From Pseudomonadota bacterium (GTDB lineage: Bacteria; Desulfobacterota; JAPLJL01), in assembly GCA_026388655.1 (NCBI GenBank), contig JAPLJI010000072.1, positions 1-36,981 of the forward strand: a stretch of DNA of 36,981 nt. The letters are read 5' to 3'. This document shows positions 15,665 to 24,392 of this stretch, one piece after another. The notes under the pieces are model-generated. The model had not been told where the DNA came from and made no database searches. It saw only the letters and a list, made by a program, of their open reading frames with translations. How positions within the stretch are numbered: the stretch's first letter is position 1; every line of letters starts with the position of its first letter. The translations under genes and the position numbers were made by a program.

Positions 15665-15726
15665 ACGACCGCTGACCGCCGACCGCAGACCGCCAACAAA
15701 AATTTAGACGTGAGACGTGAGACGAT
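15665..15726. repeat. two 7-nt period tracts (CTGACCG and AGACGTG types)
   Basis: Units ACGACCG, CTGACCG, CCGACCG, CAGACCG and CCAACAA (15665-15699) are followed by AGACGTG, AGACGTG and AGACGAT (15706-15726). Confidence 0.75.
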
Positions 15727-15737
15727 TCTTTGCGTTC

Positions 15738-15782
15738 ATAGGGTTTATCGGGTTTGTTGGGTTTGTTGGGTTTGTTGGGTTT
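15738..15782. repeat. 9-nt tandem tract (GTTGGGTTT)
   Basis: Five units, ATAGGGTTT, ATCGGGTTT and three perfect GTTGGGTTT copies, form the only clear 9-base period in the window. It lies between the molybdopterin enzyme and the second ArsA-like gene. Confidence 0.85.
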
Positions 15783-15863
15783 TCAGAAACCCCCAAAGAA
15801 AAAAACAGCAGCAAAATCGAATTGTTTTGGAAGCGAATGCCTGACTGGAGGGGGAGTGGAGGG

Positions 15864-18023
15864 TTAAATAGATTCGGCGATTTTTTCCACCCGTACATGC
15901 ACACCGTTCAGAAGCGCCATCCCGGCGAAGGTTTCGAGGTCTTTCTCGTCAGTCAGCATGTTGGTGCAGGCCCCGGGAGCTTTTCCGGGAAGTTTATATT
16001 CTTCCACGGGAACCTGGGAGAACCCATGGGGGATGGAGATCACGCCGGCCATAATGTCATCGGTAATTTTAGCGGGGATTTCGACCGACCCGATCCTGCT
16101 TACCACCCGGACGCGCTCGCCTTCCGAAACCCCGACCCGCGCGGCGTCATCCGGATGAATGAGACAATCGTTTTCCCTGCCCTGGAGATGGGGAGCGTGA
16201 TGGAGCCAGCTGTTGATTGAACCCAGGCTCCGCCTTCCGATCATCAGCAGGGGGTATTCGGAATCAGTTTTAACCTCGGCATACTGCTTGAGCTTCTCCA
16301 ACTCGGCCTGAAATTCCGGCGGCACCAGGTTTAGTTTTTTTCCTTTTTTCCGAAATCTTTTTTCCAGCAGCTGGCCGGAGCGATTGGGTTCCAGGAGGAC
16401 CCCATGAGGATTCTTCTTTAACCGGCGGAGGGAAACCATCCTGCCGGAAAGGAGGAGCCCCGGGAGGAGCCAGCGGGGATGGAACCCGAGGTATTTCGCG
16501 ACCCCGGGAATTCTTCCAGCCCGGCGGAAGGGCTTGAGCAGAAAGTCCAGAGGTTTCTGTCCCATGAGGGGGAGCCCCATCCGCTCGGAAAGCCGGGCAT
16601 AGATCTCCCATTCGGGCAGTTGTTCCCCGTCCGGGGGAACAACTGCCTCAGTGAACTGGGCATAGGGGATCGGCTGGAAAGAGGTGGTGGAGATCGGCAG
16701 ATCCTCGCGTTCCAGGAAGGTGGTGGCCGGGAGGAGGTAGTGGGCAAGGCGGGAGGTCTCATTCTTATAGAAATCAACCATGACCACTAGCTCAAGCCGG
16801 GAGAAAGCCTCCTCCAGGCTCCGGACGTTCGGACAGGAAACGAGGGGATTGCCGGATGTCACGATCATCGCCCGGATCTGCCCCTTCCCGGGGGTCAGGA
16901 TTTCCTCGGCCATTATCCCGGCCGGGAAGGTCCCCATGAGCTGGGGGTAATTCCCGATCCGGCTGCGCGCCTGGCTCCGGCCCAGGCCGGAGAGGTCGAA
17001 AAGCCGGACCAGGTCAACGAATCCCGGATGAAAGACGGCTCCGCCGCGTTTGTCCAGGTTCCCGGTGACCAGGTTCAGGATGTCGATCCCCCAGGAGGTC
17101 AGGGTCCCGAACCGGCCCAGGCAGACCCCGGCCCGTCCGTAACAGGCGGCCAGGCGGGCCGAGGAAAACTCGCGGGCAATCCTGATGATTGTCTCGGCGG
17201 GGATCCCGGTGATTCCCGCCGCCTTTTCCGGAGGGTAGGGATCGGCCGCGCGTTGCAACGATTCGATCCCCTCGGTGTAAATGTTCAGGACCGACAGGTC
17301 CGCCCGCTTTTCCTTGAAAATCTGGTGAACCAGGGCCAGGAGGAAAAAGATATCCGTGTCCGGGCGGATGAAGACCTGCTCTCCCACCACCCGGCTGGTT
17401 TCGGTCCGGCGCGGGTTGATCATCACCACTTTCCCGCCCCGTTTTTCGATGGCTTTCATTCTTTCCGCGATCCGGGGGACGGTGGCGAAGCTCAGGTGGG
17501 AAACGAGGGGATTGGATCCGAGGACCAGGAGGTAATCCGTGCAATCAACATCCGGAAAGAGGTGAATCAAGGGGGAGCCGTAGAAAATCTGGGAGAAGGC
17601 GAACTTGTTGTTGCAGTCCTGGGAACCGGCGGTGAAAAGATTCGTGGTCCCGATTCCCTGTAGAAATCCCTGGGCGAAGGCGCCGTAGGAATAGGAGAAG
17701 GCGGCCGGGTTCCCCAGGTACATCCCGATGGCCTGGCTTCCGTGCTCCCGGCGGATCGCGGAGAGCCGGTCCCCCACCTCCGCGATGGCTTCATCCCAGG
17801 AGACCTTTTCCCAGCCTGACCCGGTGCGTTTCAGGGGGGCGCGGACTCTTTCCGGGTCATTCTGCACCTGGAGCATGGCCCTGCCCTTGGGGCAGAAGTA
17901 ACCCCGGCTGACCGGGTGTTCAGGATCGGGGGACAGGTTTACGAGGCGGCCGTCTTCCACCTCCGCGACCAGGCCGCAGAGACCTTCACAAATCCGGCAG
18001 TAGGTGATCTTCTTCTCGCGCAT
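15864..18023 (-). CDS. molybdopterin (DMSO reductase family) oxidoreductase
   Basis: This roughly 719-residue enzyme binds a bis-MGD molybdenum or tungsten cofactor. An N-terminal [4Fe-4S] site is seen at Cys9, Cys12, Cys16 and Cys44 (YCRICEGLC ... GYFCPKG). The Mo-cofactor domains follow (for example LVLGSNPLVSH and VMINPRRTETSRVV), then a C-terminal dinucleotide-binding domain with INSWLHHAPHL. There is no Tat signal, so it should be cytoplasmic. By eye the position of the formate dehydrogenase Sec/Cys ligand is alanine (about Ala141, in SQDCNNKFAFSQ), so true formate dehydrogenase activity is doubtful. The start at 18023 is preferred over a GTG at 18107 by homology of the CxxC distance. 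It opens the minus-strand run leading to CODH/ACS. Confidence 0.85.
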   Translation of the reverse strand: MREKKITYCRICEGLCGLVAEVEDGRLVNLSPDPEHPVSRGYFCPKGRAMLQVQNDPERVRAPLKRTGSGWEKVSWDEAIAEVGDRLSAIRREHGSQAIGMYLGNPAAFSYSYGAFAQGFLQGIGTTNLFTAGSQDCNNKFAFSQIFYGSPLIHLFPDVDCTDYLLVLGSNPLVSHLSFATVPRIAERMKAIEKRGGKVVMINPRRTETSRVVGEQVFIRPDTDIFFLLALVHQIFKEKRADLSVLNIYTEGIESLQRAADPYPPEKAAGITGIPAETIIRIAREFSSARLAACYGRAGVCLGRFGTLTSWGIDILNLVTGNLDKRGGAVFHPGFVDLVRLFDLSGLGRSQARSRIGNYPQLMGTFPAGIMAEEILTPGKGQIRAMIVTSGNPLVSCPNVRSLEEAFSRLELVVMVDFYKNETSRLAHYLLPATTFLEREDLPISTTSFQPIPYAQFTEAVVPPDGEQLPEWEIYARLSERMGLPLMGQKPLDFLLKPFRRAGRIPGVAKYLGFHPRWLLPGLLLSGRMVSLRRLKKNPHGVLLEPNRSGQLLEKRFRKKGKKLNLVPPEFQAELEKLKQYAEVKTDSEYPLLMIGRRSLGSINSWLHHAPHLQGRENDCLIHPDDAARVGVSEGERVRVVSRIGSVEIPAKITDDIMAGVISIPHGFSQVPVEEYKLPGKAPGACTNMLTDEKDLETFAGMALLNGVHVRVEKIAESI

Positions 18024-18152
18024 GGGTGCCGTTATTATTCCGTAACCGGGTTTAAAATGGAATATCCCTAAAGGTTCTTTTTTATGGTAAACACTTATGG
18101 TAAGCACTTTCCGGTTGCGGATTGAAATATAATTGTTATTATTTTTCGAAAT

Positions 18153-18167
18153 GCAGCCGCCGGCTGC
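18153..18167. other. palindrome between divergent genes
   Basis: GCAGCCGCCGGCTGC forms a 6-bp stem between the divergent molybdopterin enzyme and TPR gene. No T-run follows, so an operator or a repeat relic is more likely than a terminator. Confidence 0.35.
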
Positions 18168-18210
18168 TTCAAACGCAAGCCAGCGAATGTTTTAGGAAAA
18201 GAGAATCTTT

Positions 18211-18918
18211 ATGAAAAAAATCGTGATCATCCTGGTATTTCTTTTTCTCAGCGGATGGCAAAGCCAGGTTTTCGCGGAGGCGGCCGAAGAGGAAAAGATC
18301 CCCGACCTGGAGGTTACCGAAACTGAGTCGGGAAGGAAGGTCGATCTCGAATCCGCCAAAGCCCACCTGAAACGGGCCCAGGATTACTTTCAGCTCGAGG
18401 CCCTCGATAAGGCTCAGGAAGAATATCAGCAGGCGCTTAAAGCCAATCCCGGTTCAGCCGCGGCCCATTTCGGCCTGGGGTATTGTCAGGAAATGAAGAA
18501 CGATGTCCGGGGAGCGATCAAGGAATATCTGGCCGCCAAGCGGCTGGATTCGAAACATTTTGACGCTAGTTCCCGCCTGGCGGATATCTATGTCTCGATG
18601 GGTATTTTTGATAAGGCGATTCAGGAATACCGTTCGGCTCTGGAGATCGACCCGCGGTATTCACAGGGGCTGATCAAGATCGGGCTGGTTTATCGGAAAC
18701 AGGGTATGCTTGAAGAGGCGGCCGAGGCTTTCCGGACCGCCCTGGTGATCGATCCCGAGAGCAAAATCGCCATTTACAACTTCGCCGGCTGCCAGAAAGA
18801 CAGGGGCAACATCAGGGAGGCTTGCGAGGAGCTTGACCGGCTCAAGGCCAGGGTAAAGAATTCCGAAACCAAGAGGCTGGTAGACAAAATTCTGATCGAT
18901 CTTTGCATCGCTTCTTGA
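18211..18918 (+). CDS. exported TPR-repeat protein
   Basis: This 235-residue protein begins with a signal peptide (MKKIVIILVFLFLSGWQSQ, probable cleavage after VFA near residue 22). About five tetratricopeptide repeats follow from residue 48 to 217, with typical spacing such as AQEEYQQALKANPGSAAAHFGLG and AIQEYRSALEIDPRYSQGLIKIG. TPR arrays mediate protein-protein contacts; the periplasm or outer surface is the expected location. No lipobox is seen. It is divergent from the molybdopterin gene and about 110 bases ahead of a HEAT-repeat gene. The partner is unknown. Confidence 0.85.
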   Translation: MKKIVIILVFLFLSGWQSQVFAEAAEEEKIPDLEVTETESGRKVDLESAKAHLKRAQDYFQLEALDKAQEEYQQALKANPGSAAAHFGLGYCQEMKNDVRGAIKEYLAAKRLDSKHFDASSRLADIYVSMGIFDKAIQEYRSALEIDPRYSQGLIKIGLVYRKQGMLEEAAEAFRTALVIDPESKIAIYNFAGCQKDRGNIREACEELDRLKARVKNSETKRLVDKILIDLCIAS

Positions 18919-19030
18919 AGAAAGCCGCTCCCAAGTTGTTTCCGGGCCAATTTGTTGTTGCGTCGATTTGTTCCCCAGGTAAAAAAGACACTTTAATTTG
19001 GGTTGGTTTATTTTATACTTAGGTTAAATC

Positions 19031-21178
19031 ATGGAATCCTTTGAATTTCTAAAATCCAGGTTTAAATCCGAAGATGTGCCGAAAGTGATTCAGCTTTCCG
19101 AGCTTTCCCTCGGGATGATAAAGGCCATGCTCCGGAGCGGCTATTACGATCCCAGCCATCCCTCGGCCCTCTCGGCCAAGGTTGGGCTTTATGAGGAATT
19201 TACAAAATTGATCGGGGATCGGGAAAACCTGACCTTTATCCGCAAGGAAACCGGGGAAAAAAAGGATATCCTCATTGACGGGCTTTTGGCCGAACCGCTG
19301 GAACTTACCGGCATCGTGGCCAAATCCACGGCGGAATTGTTTGTCCCCCGCTTTCTGGACTTTTATGAGCGCAGGACCCTCCTTTCCTACACGGTCAAAC
19401 GGGATATCAGCCAGAAAGAGTTTGAGGCTTTTATCGACCTGATGAGCCAGCCCCCGGTCGCCTCCGCCCGGGTGGGGGAGGAAGCGGACCGTTTAACCGG
19501 GGCTTTTCTCGGCCAGGGCATCATCAATGTTTCGGTGATTTTCGCCGGCGACGTGGTCGGGTCCGATCGACATCTTCCCTGGAGGGTGGAACTGGCGCTG
19601 ACCCGCCTCTCCAAGGATCTCATGATGATTCCCCTCTTCAAAGGAGTGGATCCGAAGAAGCTGTCCCGGGCCAAGCGGCAGGTGTTTGAAGATATCATCC
19701 GCCCGGTTCGCCGTCCGGATTTTATCAAGGAAATTCTGATCAATTCCGACCTGGTGGTGGAAGCCGCCGGGGAATTTAAGGACATTAATATCGAAGCCGA
19801 GATCATTAACAACATTCCCGACAACCTGATGGTTTCCACCACCCAGGAATTAATAACTGATCTGGACCAGATTCGAAAAAGGGTCGAGAGCGTGGTGGGC
19901 CAGGAAGGTTTCCAGTGGCGGGAAAAGCGGCTGCTTTCCATCACCAAGCTCATCGTCAACCGCCTCCTGCGGGAATCCGTCCCCGAAGCGGAAGGAATTT
20001 TAAAGGATCTTTTTGCCCGCGGGCTCGTGCTTTTTGACGACCTGCCGAAACCGATCCAGGAGAGGATTATTGTCGAGCGATTGGTGGAGGAATTCCTGGC
20101 CGGCCGCTTGCCGATCGCGGAGAAGCTCCGGACGGCGGCCACGGGCAAGGATTACCTGAAGACCGCCAACGCTTTCGGGCGGATTCTCGCGGAGGTAATC
20201 AGGCGGGGCGCTTATGCCCCGGTTACCGAGGTCATCCAGCTTCTTCAGCAGCACAAAGAAAAGGCCGGCTCCGGATTTCCGGAAAGGGCGGAACTGGCCC
20301 GGAAAACCTGGGAGGGAATTTTCACCCCCGTGGTAATGGATGCGGTGTTGGAAAGGTTCGAAAAGGGAGGGAAGGAAGTCCGCCAGGAGGTCCTGAAACT
20401 GCTCGGGCCCCTGGGGACGGGAGCCATCCCGGTATTTCTCCAGCTCATGAAAGAAAGCAAGGACCGCTGGGTACGGAAGAGTGCGGCCACCGCGATTATC
20501 CAGATGGGGGACCTGGCCCTGCCCACGATACTAACCGAGGTTCAGAAAAAGGATTCGGAGTGGTTCGTAGTCCGCAACCTCCTCGGGATATTGGGTGAAA
20601 TCGGCAGAATGCGGGAAGCGGGGACCGTCCGCAAATACCTGGATTACCCCCAGGCCCGGGTGCGGGAAGAGGCCTTGAACGCCCTGGTCCGCCTGGTCAA
20701 GGAAGGAAGCGAGCCGGCCTTGATCGGGGCGATGATGGACAAGGAAATATCGGTCCGGCGCAAGGCCGTCGCCCTCCTGGCTCAGAATCCCTCCACCAAC
20801 CCCGAGACCCTGGCCCGCCTGCTGGATATCGTGCGCCGGAGGGGCAAGAAGGAACCGGAAGAGGATGAGGCGCTCCAGATCCAGGCCTGCATGACCCTGG
20901 CCAAGTATGCCCGGCCGGGTATGTCCGAGCGGATTGAAGAGGTGTTACTGGGGGCGGTTTCCCGGGAGAAGCGCTGGCTCCTTCCGGGGGCCGAGCAGGA
21001 AAAGAGCGACAAGGCCAAACTGGCGATAATTCAGGCCCTGGCCAAGGTGGGTTCGAAGGATTGCATCCCGGTGCTGAAGGATCTGGAAAAGAAAGGCGAT
21101 AAGGAAATCCGGGAGGCGGCCAAGGCCTCACGGGAAGAAGTGGAAGAACGGCTCAGTCAAAAAAACAATGACAGGTAG
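19031..21178 (+). CDS. large HEAT-repeat protein
   Basis: This 715-residue cytoplasmic protein has no signal peptide. The N-terminal 300 residues are helical without an obvious named domain (ESFEFLKSRFKSEDVPKVIQ). The C-terminal half has HEAT-like repeats from about 440 on, for example GTGAIPVFLQLMKESKDRWVRKSAATAIIQMG, VREEALNALVRLV and EISVRRKAVALLAQ. Such alpha-solenoids serve as scaffolds. Similar HEAT proteins in related bacteria are often near signalling or chaperone genes, but nothing here shows the partner. It follows the TPR gene on the same strand with a TATACT-like box just upstream, so it may be expressed separately. The stop codon lies within a heptad tract. Confidence 0.75.
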   Translation: MESFEFLKSRFKSEDVPKVIQLSELSLGMIKAMLRSGYYDPSHPSALSAKVGLYEEFTKLIGDRENLTFIRKETGEKKDILIDGLLAEPLELTGIVAKSTAELFVPRFLDFYERRTLLSYTVKRDISQKEFEAFIDLMSQPPVASARVGEEADRLTGAFLGQGIINVSVIFAGDVVGSDRHLPWRVELALTRLSKDLMMIPLFKGVDPKKLSRAKRQVFEDIIRPVRRPDFIKEILINSDLVVEAAGEFKDINIEAEIINNIPDNLMVSTTQELITDLDQIRKRVESVVGQEGFQWREKRLLSITKLIVNRLLRESVPEAEGILKDLFARGLVLFDDLPKPIQERIIVERLVEEFLAGRLPIAEKLRTAATGKDYLKTANAFGRILAEVIRRGAYAPVTEVIQLLQQHKEKAGSGFPERAELARKTWEGIFTPVVMDAVLERFEKGGKEVRQEVLKLLGPLGTGAIPVFLQLMKESKDRWVRKSAATAIIQMGDLALPTILTEVQKKDSEWFVVRNLLGILGEIGRMREAGTVRKYLDYPQARVREEALNALVRLVKEGSEPALIGAMMDKEISVRRKAVALLAQNPSTNPETLARLLDIVRRRGKKEPEEDEALQIQACMTLAKYARPGMSERIEEVLLGAVSREKRWLLPGAEQEKSDKAKLAIIQALAKVGSKDCIPVLKDLEKKGDKEIREAAKASREEVEERLSQKNNDR

Positions 21179-21254
21179 CCGGTAACCAGTAGCCGGTCGC
21201 CGGAAAAAATAGAAGAAAGTTGCCGGAGGCTTGGGTGACTGGGGACTGGTAGCC
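21171..21254. repeat. 7-nt period tracts (GCCGGTA and GGGGACT types)
   Basis: Units ACAGGTA, GCCGGTA, ACCAGTA, GCCGGTC and GCCGGAA (21171-21205) begin over the stop codon of the HEAT gene. After 28 bases GGTGACT, GGGGACT and GGTAGCC follow (21234-21254), then an inverted copy of the GGCTAC hairpin repeat (21249-21271). Confidence 0.7.
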
Positions 21255-21353
21255 GCAACCTTCAGGTTGCGAATATCATTTTTAAGTGCTGAAAAAAATA
21301 CTCCTTCTCCCCCCAGGGGAGAAGGCGAGGATGAGGGGGGAAAAAAATTTGAA

Positions 21354-21381
21354 CCCTTTGCCCCTTGCGCCTTGCTTCGGT
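21354..21381. repeat. 7-nt period tract (CCCTTTG type)
   Basis: Units CCCTTTG, CCCCTTG, CGCCTTG and CTTCGGT end a few bases before the stop codon of the YbaK-like gene. A CTTCTCCCCCCAGGGGAGAAG repeat is immediately to the left (21304-21342). Confidence 0.65.
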
Positions 21382-21389
21382 TGGGCCAT

Positions 21390-21872
21390 TTATATCGCTA
21401 CATTCACGGGGGTGGGGTTCAGGATTTTACGCAGATCCCCGGGCGACATCTCCGCCAGCAATCCTTTTTTCCCAGCGTTAATGTAAAGCTTGGGCAGGTC
21501 CAGGACCGAGGCCTCAATATATACCGGGAGAGGTTTTCTGGTTCCAAAGGGTGAGGTTCCCCCCACGATATATCCGGTATGCCGGTGGGCGTCTTCCGGT
21601 TCGCAGGGTTTTACCGATTTCACTTTCAGCAATCTCGCCAGGTTTTTCGTGGATACGGATTTGTTTCCATGCATCAGGATGATGAAGGGCTTGCCCTGGT
21701 CATCCTCCATCACCAGGGTTTTTATGACCATATATTCATCCACCCCCAGTTCCCGGGAGGCCACCTCGGTCCCGCCTTTTTCCTCATACTTATAAGGATG
21801 GAGGGTGAAGGTTACCCCTTTTTCTTTCAATTCCCGGATGGCGTGTGTGATGGGGGTTTTATCTTGAGTCAT
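21390..21872 (-). CDS. ybaK: YbaK/EbsC-type Cys-tRNA(Pro) deacylase
   Basis: This 160-residue protein removes cysteine wrongly attached to tRNA-Pro. Family features seen are THAIRELKEKGVTFTLHPYKYE at the start, VIKTLVMEDDQGKPFIILMHGNKSVSTKNLARLL with the key lysine in VIKTL, and YIVGGTSPFGTRKPLPVYIE near the C-terminus. The length matches the free-standing YbaK family (about 159 in E. coli). The window also encodes a prolyl-tRNA synthetase with an inserted domain of the same fold, which clears Ala-tRNA(Pro), so the two editing activities complement each other. It is on the minus strand after a metallohydrolase gene, about 24 bases downstream. Confidence 0.93.
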   Translation of the reverse strand: MTQDKTPITHAIRELKEKGVTFTLHPYKYEEKGGTEVASRELGVDEYMVIKTLVMEDDQGKPFIILMHGNKSVSTKNLARLLKVKSVKPCEPEDAHRHTGYIVGGTSPFGTRKPLPVYIEASVLDLPKLYINAGKKGLLAEMSPGDLRKILNPTPVNVAI

Positions 21873-21895
21873 TCAAGAATCAGGAGATATTTATT

Positions 21896-22519
21896 TTAAA
21901 AGAAGGGGTTGTGTTTCTTTTCGAAACCCACCGAGGTGTCCGGGCCGTGGCCGGGGCAGACCCGGGTGTCCTCGGGGAGGGTGAAGATTTTTTCCCGGAT
22001 CATCCGGATTAATTGGTCGTAGTCGCCGCCGATCAGGTCGGTCCGGCCGATGGAACCGGAAAACAGGGAATCACCCACGAAAATCACTTTTTCATTGGCC
22101 GCGTACAGGCTGATGCCCCCGGGGGAATGTCCCGCGGTCAGGTAAACCTTGAGAACAATGCTTCCGATTTTGATCTCGTCCCCTTCCTTTATATATTGAT
22201 CGGCGGAAGGGGGCAGGGAAGGTTTCATCCCAAACATGACCGCCTGGGCCGGGGAGGTTATCAGGTATTTGGATTCTTCCTTGTGAATCAGGATTTTTGC
22301 GTCGGTTGATTCCTTGAGCGATTTGGCCGCGCCGATATGATCGATGTGGGCGTGGGTGATGATGATATAAAGAAGTTTGAGCTTATGGCGGGTCAAGGTG
22401 CGCAGGATTTCGTCCGCGCTGAAACCGGGGTCGATCACCGCGGCTTCGCGGGTCTTTTCATCCCCGCAAATGTAGCAGTTGGTCATAAATGGTCCGAGTT
22501 CAAGCTTTTCTAAAATCAT
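21896..22519 (-). CDS. metallo-beta-lactamase-fold hydrolase (glyoxalase II-like)
   Basis: This 207-residue protein has the metal-binding motif THAHIDHIG (about 64-72), then AGHSPGG, GDSLF and CPGHGPDT, which together supply the two-zinc site. This small glyoxalase II-like group includes thioester hydrolases of broad and mostly unknown specificity. I chose ATG 22519 because a GGAGGT site precedes it at the right distance. A longer frame up to 22669 would add a membrane-like segment, but it lacks such a site and runs into repeat DNA. It is followed by the YbaK-like gene and may share its transcript. The exact substrate cannot be told. Confidence 0.85.
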   Translation of the reverse strand: MILEKLELGPFMTNCYICGDEKTREAAVIDPGFSADEILRTLTRHKLKLLYIIITHAHIDHIGAAKSLKESTDAKILIHKEESKYLITSPAQAVMFGMKPSLPPSADQYIKEGDEIKIGSIVLKVYLTAGHSPGGISLYAANEKVIFVGDSLFSGSIGRTDLIGGDYDQLIRMIREKIFTLPEDTRVCPGHGPDTSVGFEKKHNPFF

Positions 22520-22654
22520 CTTTTTTGACCTCCATGAATCAGTTGCCAATAACCAAATTCCCAGGACTAAAAAAATAACAACGGATCCCAACCCGATCAA
22601 TTTTTTCATAGGTAAACATGAAATTCTTTTCAGTGTCAGTTTCAGTTTGTTTTG

Positions 22655-22740
22655 ACGTAAATTCGTCAATCGTCATTCGTAAATCGTCAATGTTGTTTAA
22701 CCCGGAACCCGAAACTCGAAACTCGAAACTCGAAACTTTT
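22655..22740. repeat. 7-nt period tracts (ATCGTCA and ACTCGAA types)
   Basis: Units ACGTAAA, TTCGTCA, ATCGTCA, TTCGTAA, ATCGTCA and ATGTTGT (22655-22696), then ACCCGGA, ACCCGAA, ACTCGAA, ACTCGAA, ACTCGAA and ACTTTT (22700-22740). The second tract stops one base before the phosphohexomutase stop codon. Its unit is the same as at 12073-12100. Confidence 0.9.
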
Positions 22741-22741
22741 C

Positions 22742-24175
22742 CTAACCCAGTATCCACTTGTGCGCGGCTTTTTCCAGCTCCCGCATCTCTTTTTCCGATC
22801 GGCCGTCCAGGTAGATACGGACCACCGGTTCCGTTCCCGATTTGCGGGCCAGGATCCAGCTTCCGCCCTCCAGGATAAGTTTGACGCCGTCCAGTTCGTT
22901 ACGTTCGATCACCTTTAACCCGGCGATTTTACCCGGGTTTCCCGCCAGTTTTTTCCCGATTTCTTTTTCCAGCTGGGGGGTTAGAACCAGGTTGATCCGG
23001 TGGTTCAGGACCACCCCGACCTCGCGGTAGAGATCTTTCAGGAGCCGGCTCAAGGTTTTCCCGGTCCGGGCCACCATTTCCGTCACCAGGAGACCGGCCA
23101 GGATGCCGTCCTTGTCGGGGATATGTCCGCCGATAGACATCCCGTGGCTCTCTTCACCGATTAAAAATGCGCCCTGCTCGAGCATCACCCGGCCCAGGTA
23201 TTTGAACCCCACCGGGGTTTCGATAACCTTTCTTCCGTATTTTTCCGCCACCCGGTCAATCAGGTGGGAAGTGGCCACGGAGCGGGCCACGGGCCCCCGG
23301 GCGCCGCGTTCGCGGATCAGGTAATCGGCCAGGAGGGCCAGGATGTAATTCGGCTCGATGAATTTTCCGCCCCGGTCCACGATCCCGAAACGGTCGGCGT
23401 CGGGGTCGGCGGCCAGACCCAGGGCCAGTTTCCGGTTCCGGGCCAAGAGACCGCGCAGCTCACCCAGGTGATGCTCGCTGGGATCGGGCTGTAAACCTCC
23501 AAACCCGGGGTTGGCGTCGGAATGGAGCAGGGTCACTTCGGCCCGGGCCCGGAGCAGGATTTCATCCAGGTATCCCCGGGAGGTGCCGAAGAGCGGGTCC
23601 ACCGCGACTTTTATTTTTGCCTTCCGGATGGCGTCCAGGTCGATCCTGCGGGCCAGGGCCTTGAGGTAGGGTCCGCTGAAATCAGCTTCTTTAATCAGGC
23701 CTTTTTTCCGGGCGGCGTCAAAATCCATTTCCAGGAAATGTTCACGGCGGACAAGCAGGTTGGCCCGCTTTTCGATCTCGCTGGTTACCTGGGGTTCCGC
23801 CGGTCCGCCCCAGTCCGGGGAAAACTTCAGTCCACTGTATTCCGGGGGGTTGTGGCTCGCGGTGATATTGATCCCTCCACTGGCTTTGCGGTTCAAAATG
23901 GAAAAGGCGATGACGGGGGTGGGAACATCCCGTTTGGAAAGGACGCTTTTGATCCGGTTTCCGGCCAGGACTTCCGCGGCGGCCCGGGCGAACCGGTCCC
24001 CGAGGAACCGGGTATCGTAGCCAACCAGGACCTCGCCCCGGGACAGGCCCGAGCTTTTCAGGTAATCCGCGATGGCCTGGGTCACGACCTTGACCCTGGT
24101 GAAGGTGAAATCCCGGGCGATGACCGCCCGCCATCCCGAGGTTCCGAATTTAATGGGCGCGGTTTTTGTTTTCAT
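22742..24175 (-). CDS. alpha-D-phosphohexomutase (phosphoglucomutase/phosphomannomutase)
   Basis: This 477-residue enzyme moves phosphate between C1 and C6 of a hexose. The four domain signatures are present: the phosphoserine loop GGINITASHNPPEYSG with Ser107; the metal loop AADPDADRFG with Asp257, Asp259 and Asp261; the sugar-binding GEESHGMSIGGHIPDKDG; and the phosphate-binding RKSGTEPVVRIYLDG. Length is normal. The start is ATG 24175. The GEESHG motif fits both phosphoglucomutase and phosphomannomutase activity, so the substrate is open. It is transcribed toward the metallohydrolase, with a gap full of heptads in between. Confidence 0.92.
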   Translation of the reverse strand: MKTKTAPIKFGTSGWRAVIARDFTFTRVKVVTQAIADYLKSSGLSRGEVLVGYDTRFLGDRFARAAAEVLAGNRIKSVLSKRDVPTPVIAFSILNRKASGGINITASHNPPEYSGLKFSPDWGGPAEPQVTSEIEKRANLLVRREHFLEMDFDAARKKGLIKEADFSGPYLKALARRIDLDAIRKAKIKVAVDPLFGTSRGYLDEILLRARAEVTLLHSDANPGFGGLQPDPSEHHLGELRGLLARNRKLALGLAADPDADRFGIVDRGGKFIEPNYILALLADYLIRERGARGPVARSVATSHLIDRVAEKYGRKVIETPVGFKYLGRVMLEQGAFLIGEESHGMSIGGHIPDKDGILAGLLVTEMVARTGKTLSRLLKDLYREVGVVLNHRINLVLTPQLEKEIGKKLAGNPGKIAGLKVIERNELDGVKLILEGGSWILARKSGTEPVVRIYLDGRSEKEMRELEKAAHKWILG

Positions 24176-24392
24176 TTCTCCCCTGCCTTTTATTCAGACT
24201 TTCTTTATCCAAAGATACAGAATACCACTTTAAAAATAAACCAACCCCCTACTTTCCCCTCTCCCCTCAGGGGAGAGGATTGAGGTGAGGGGGAAAGTCT
24301 AAATTTGAACAAATATTATGATTAAGAATAAAATATTTATGCTAATATTTTAACAAGAAAAATTTTGGATCCGAAGAAAAAGCGGAGGAAAT

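Noticed and set aside
15864-18023. Calling the molybdopterin enzyme formate dehydrogenase (fdhA).
   Set aside because: The position equivalent to the Sec/Cys ligand appears to be alanine and no FDH-specific partner is adjacent, so only the family is named.
21896-22669. Longer, membrane-anchored version of the metallohydrolase starting at 22669.
   Set aside because: A strong GGAGGT site supports the start at 22519, and the extra N-terminus runs into repeat-derived sequence.
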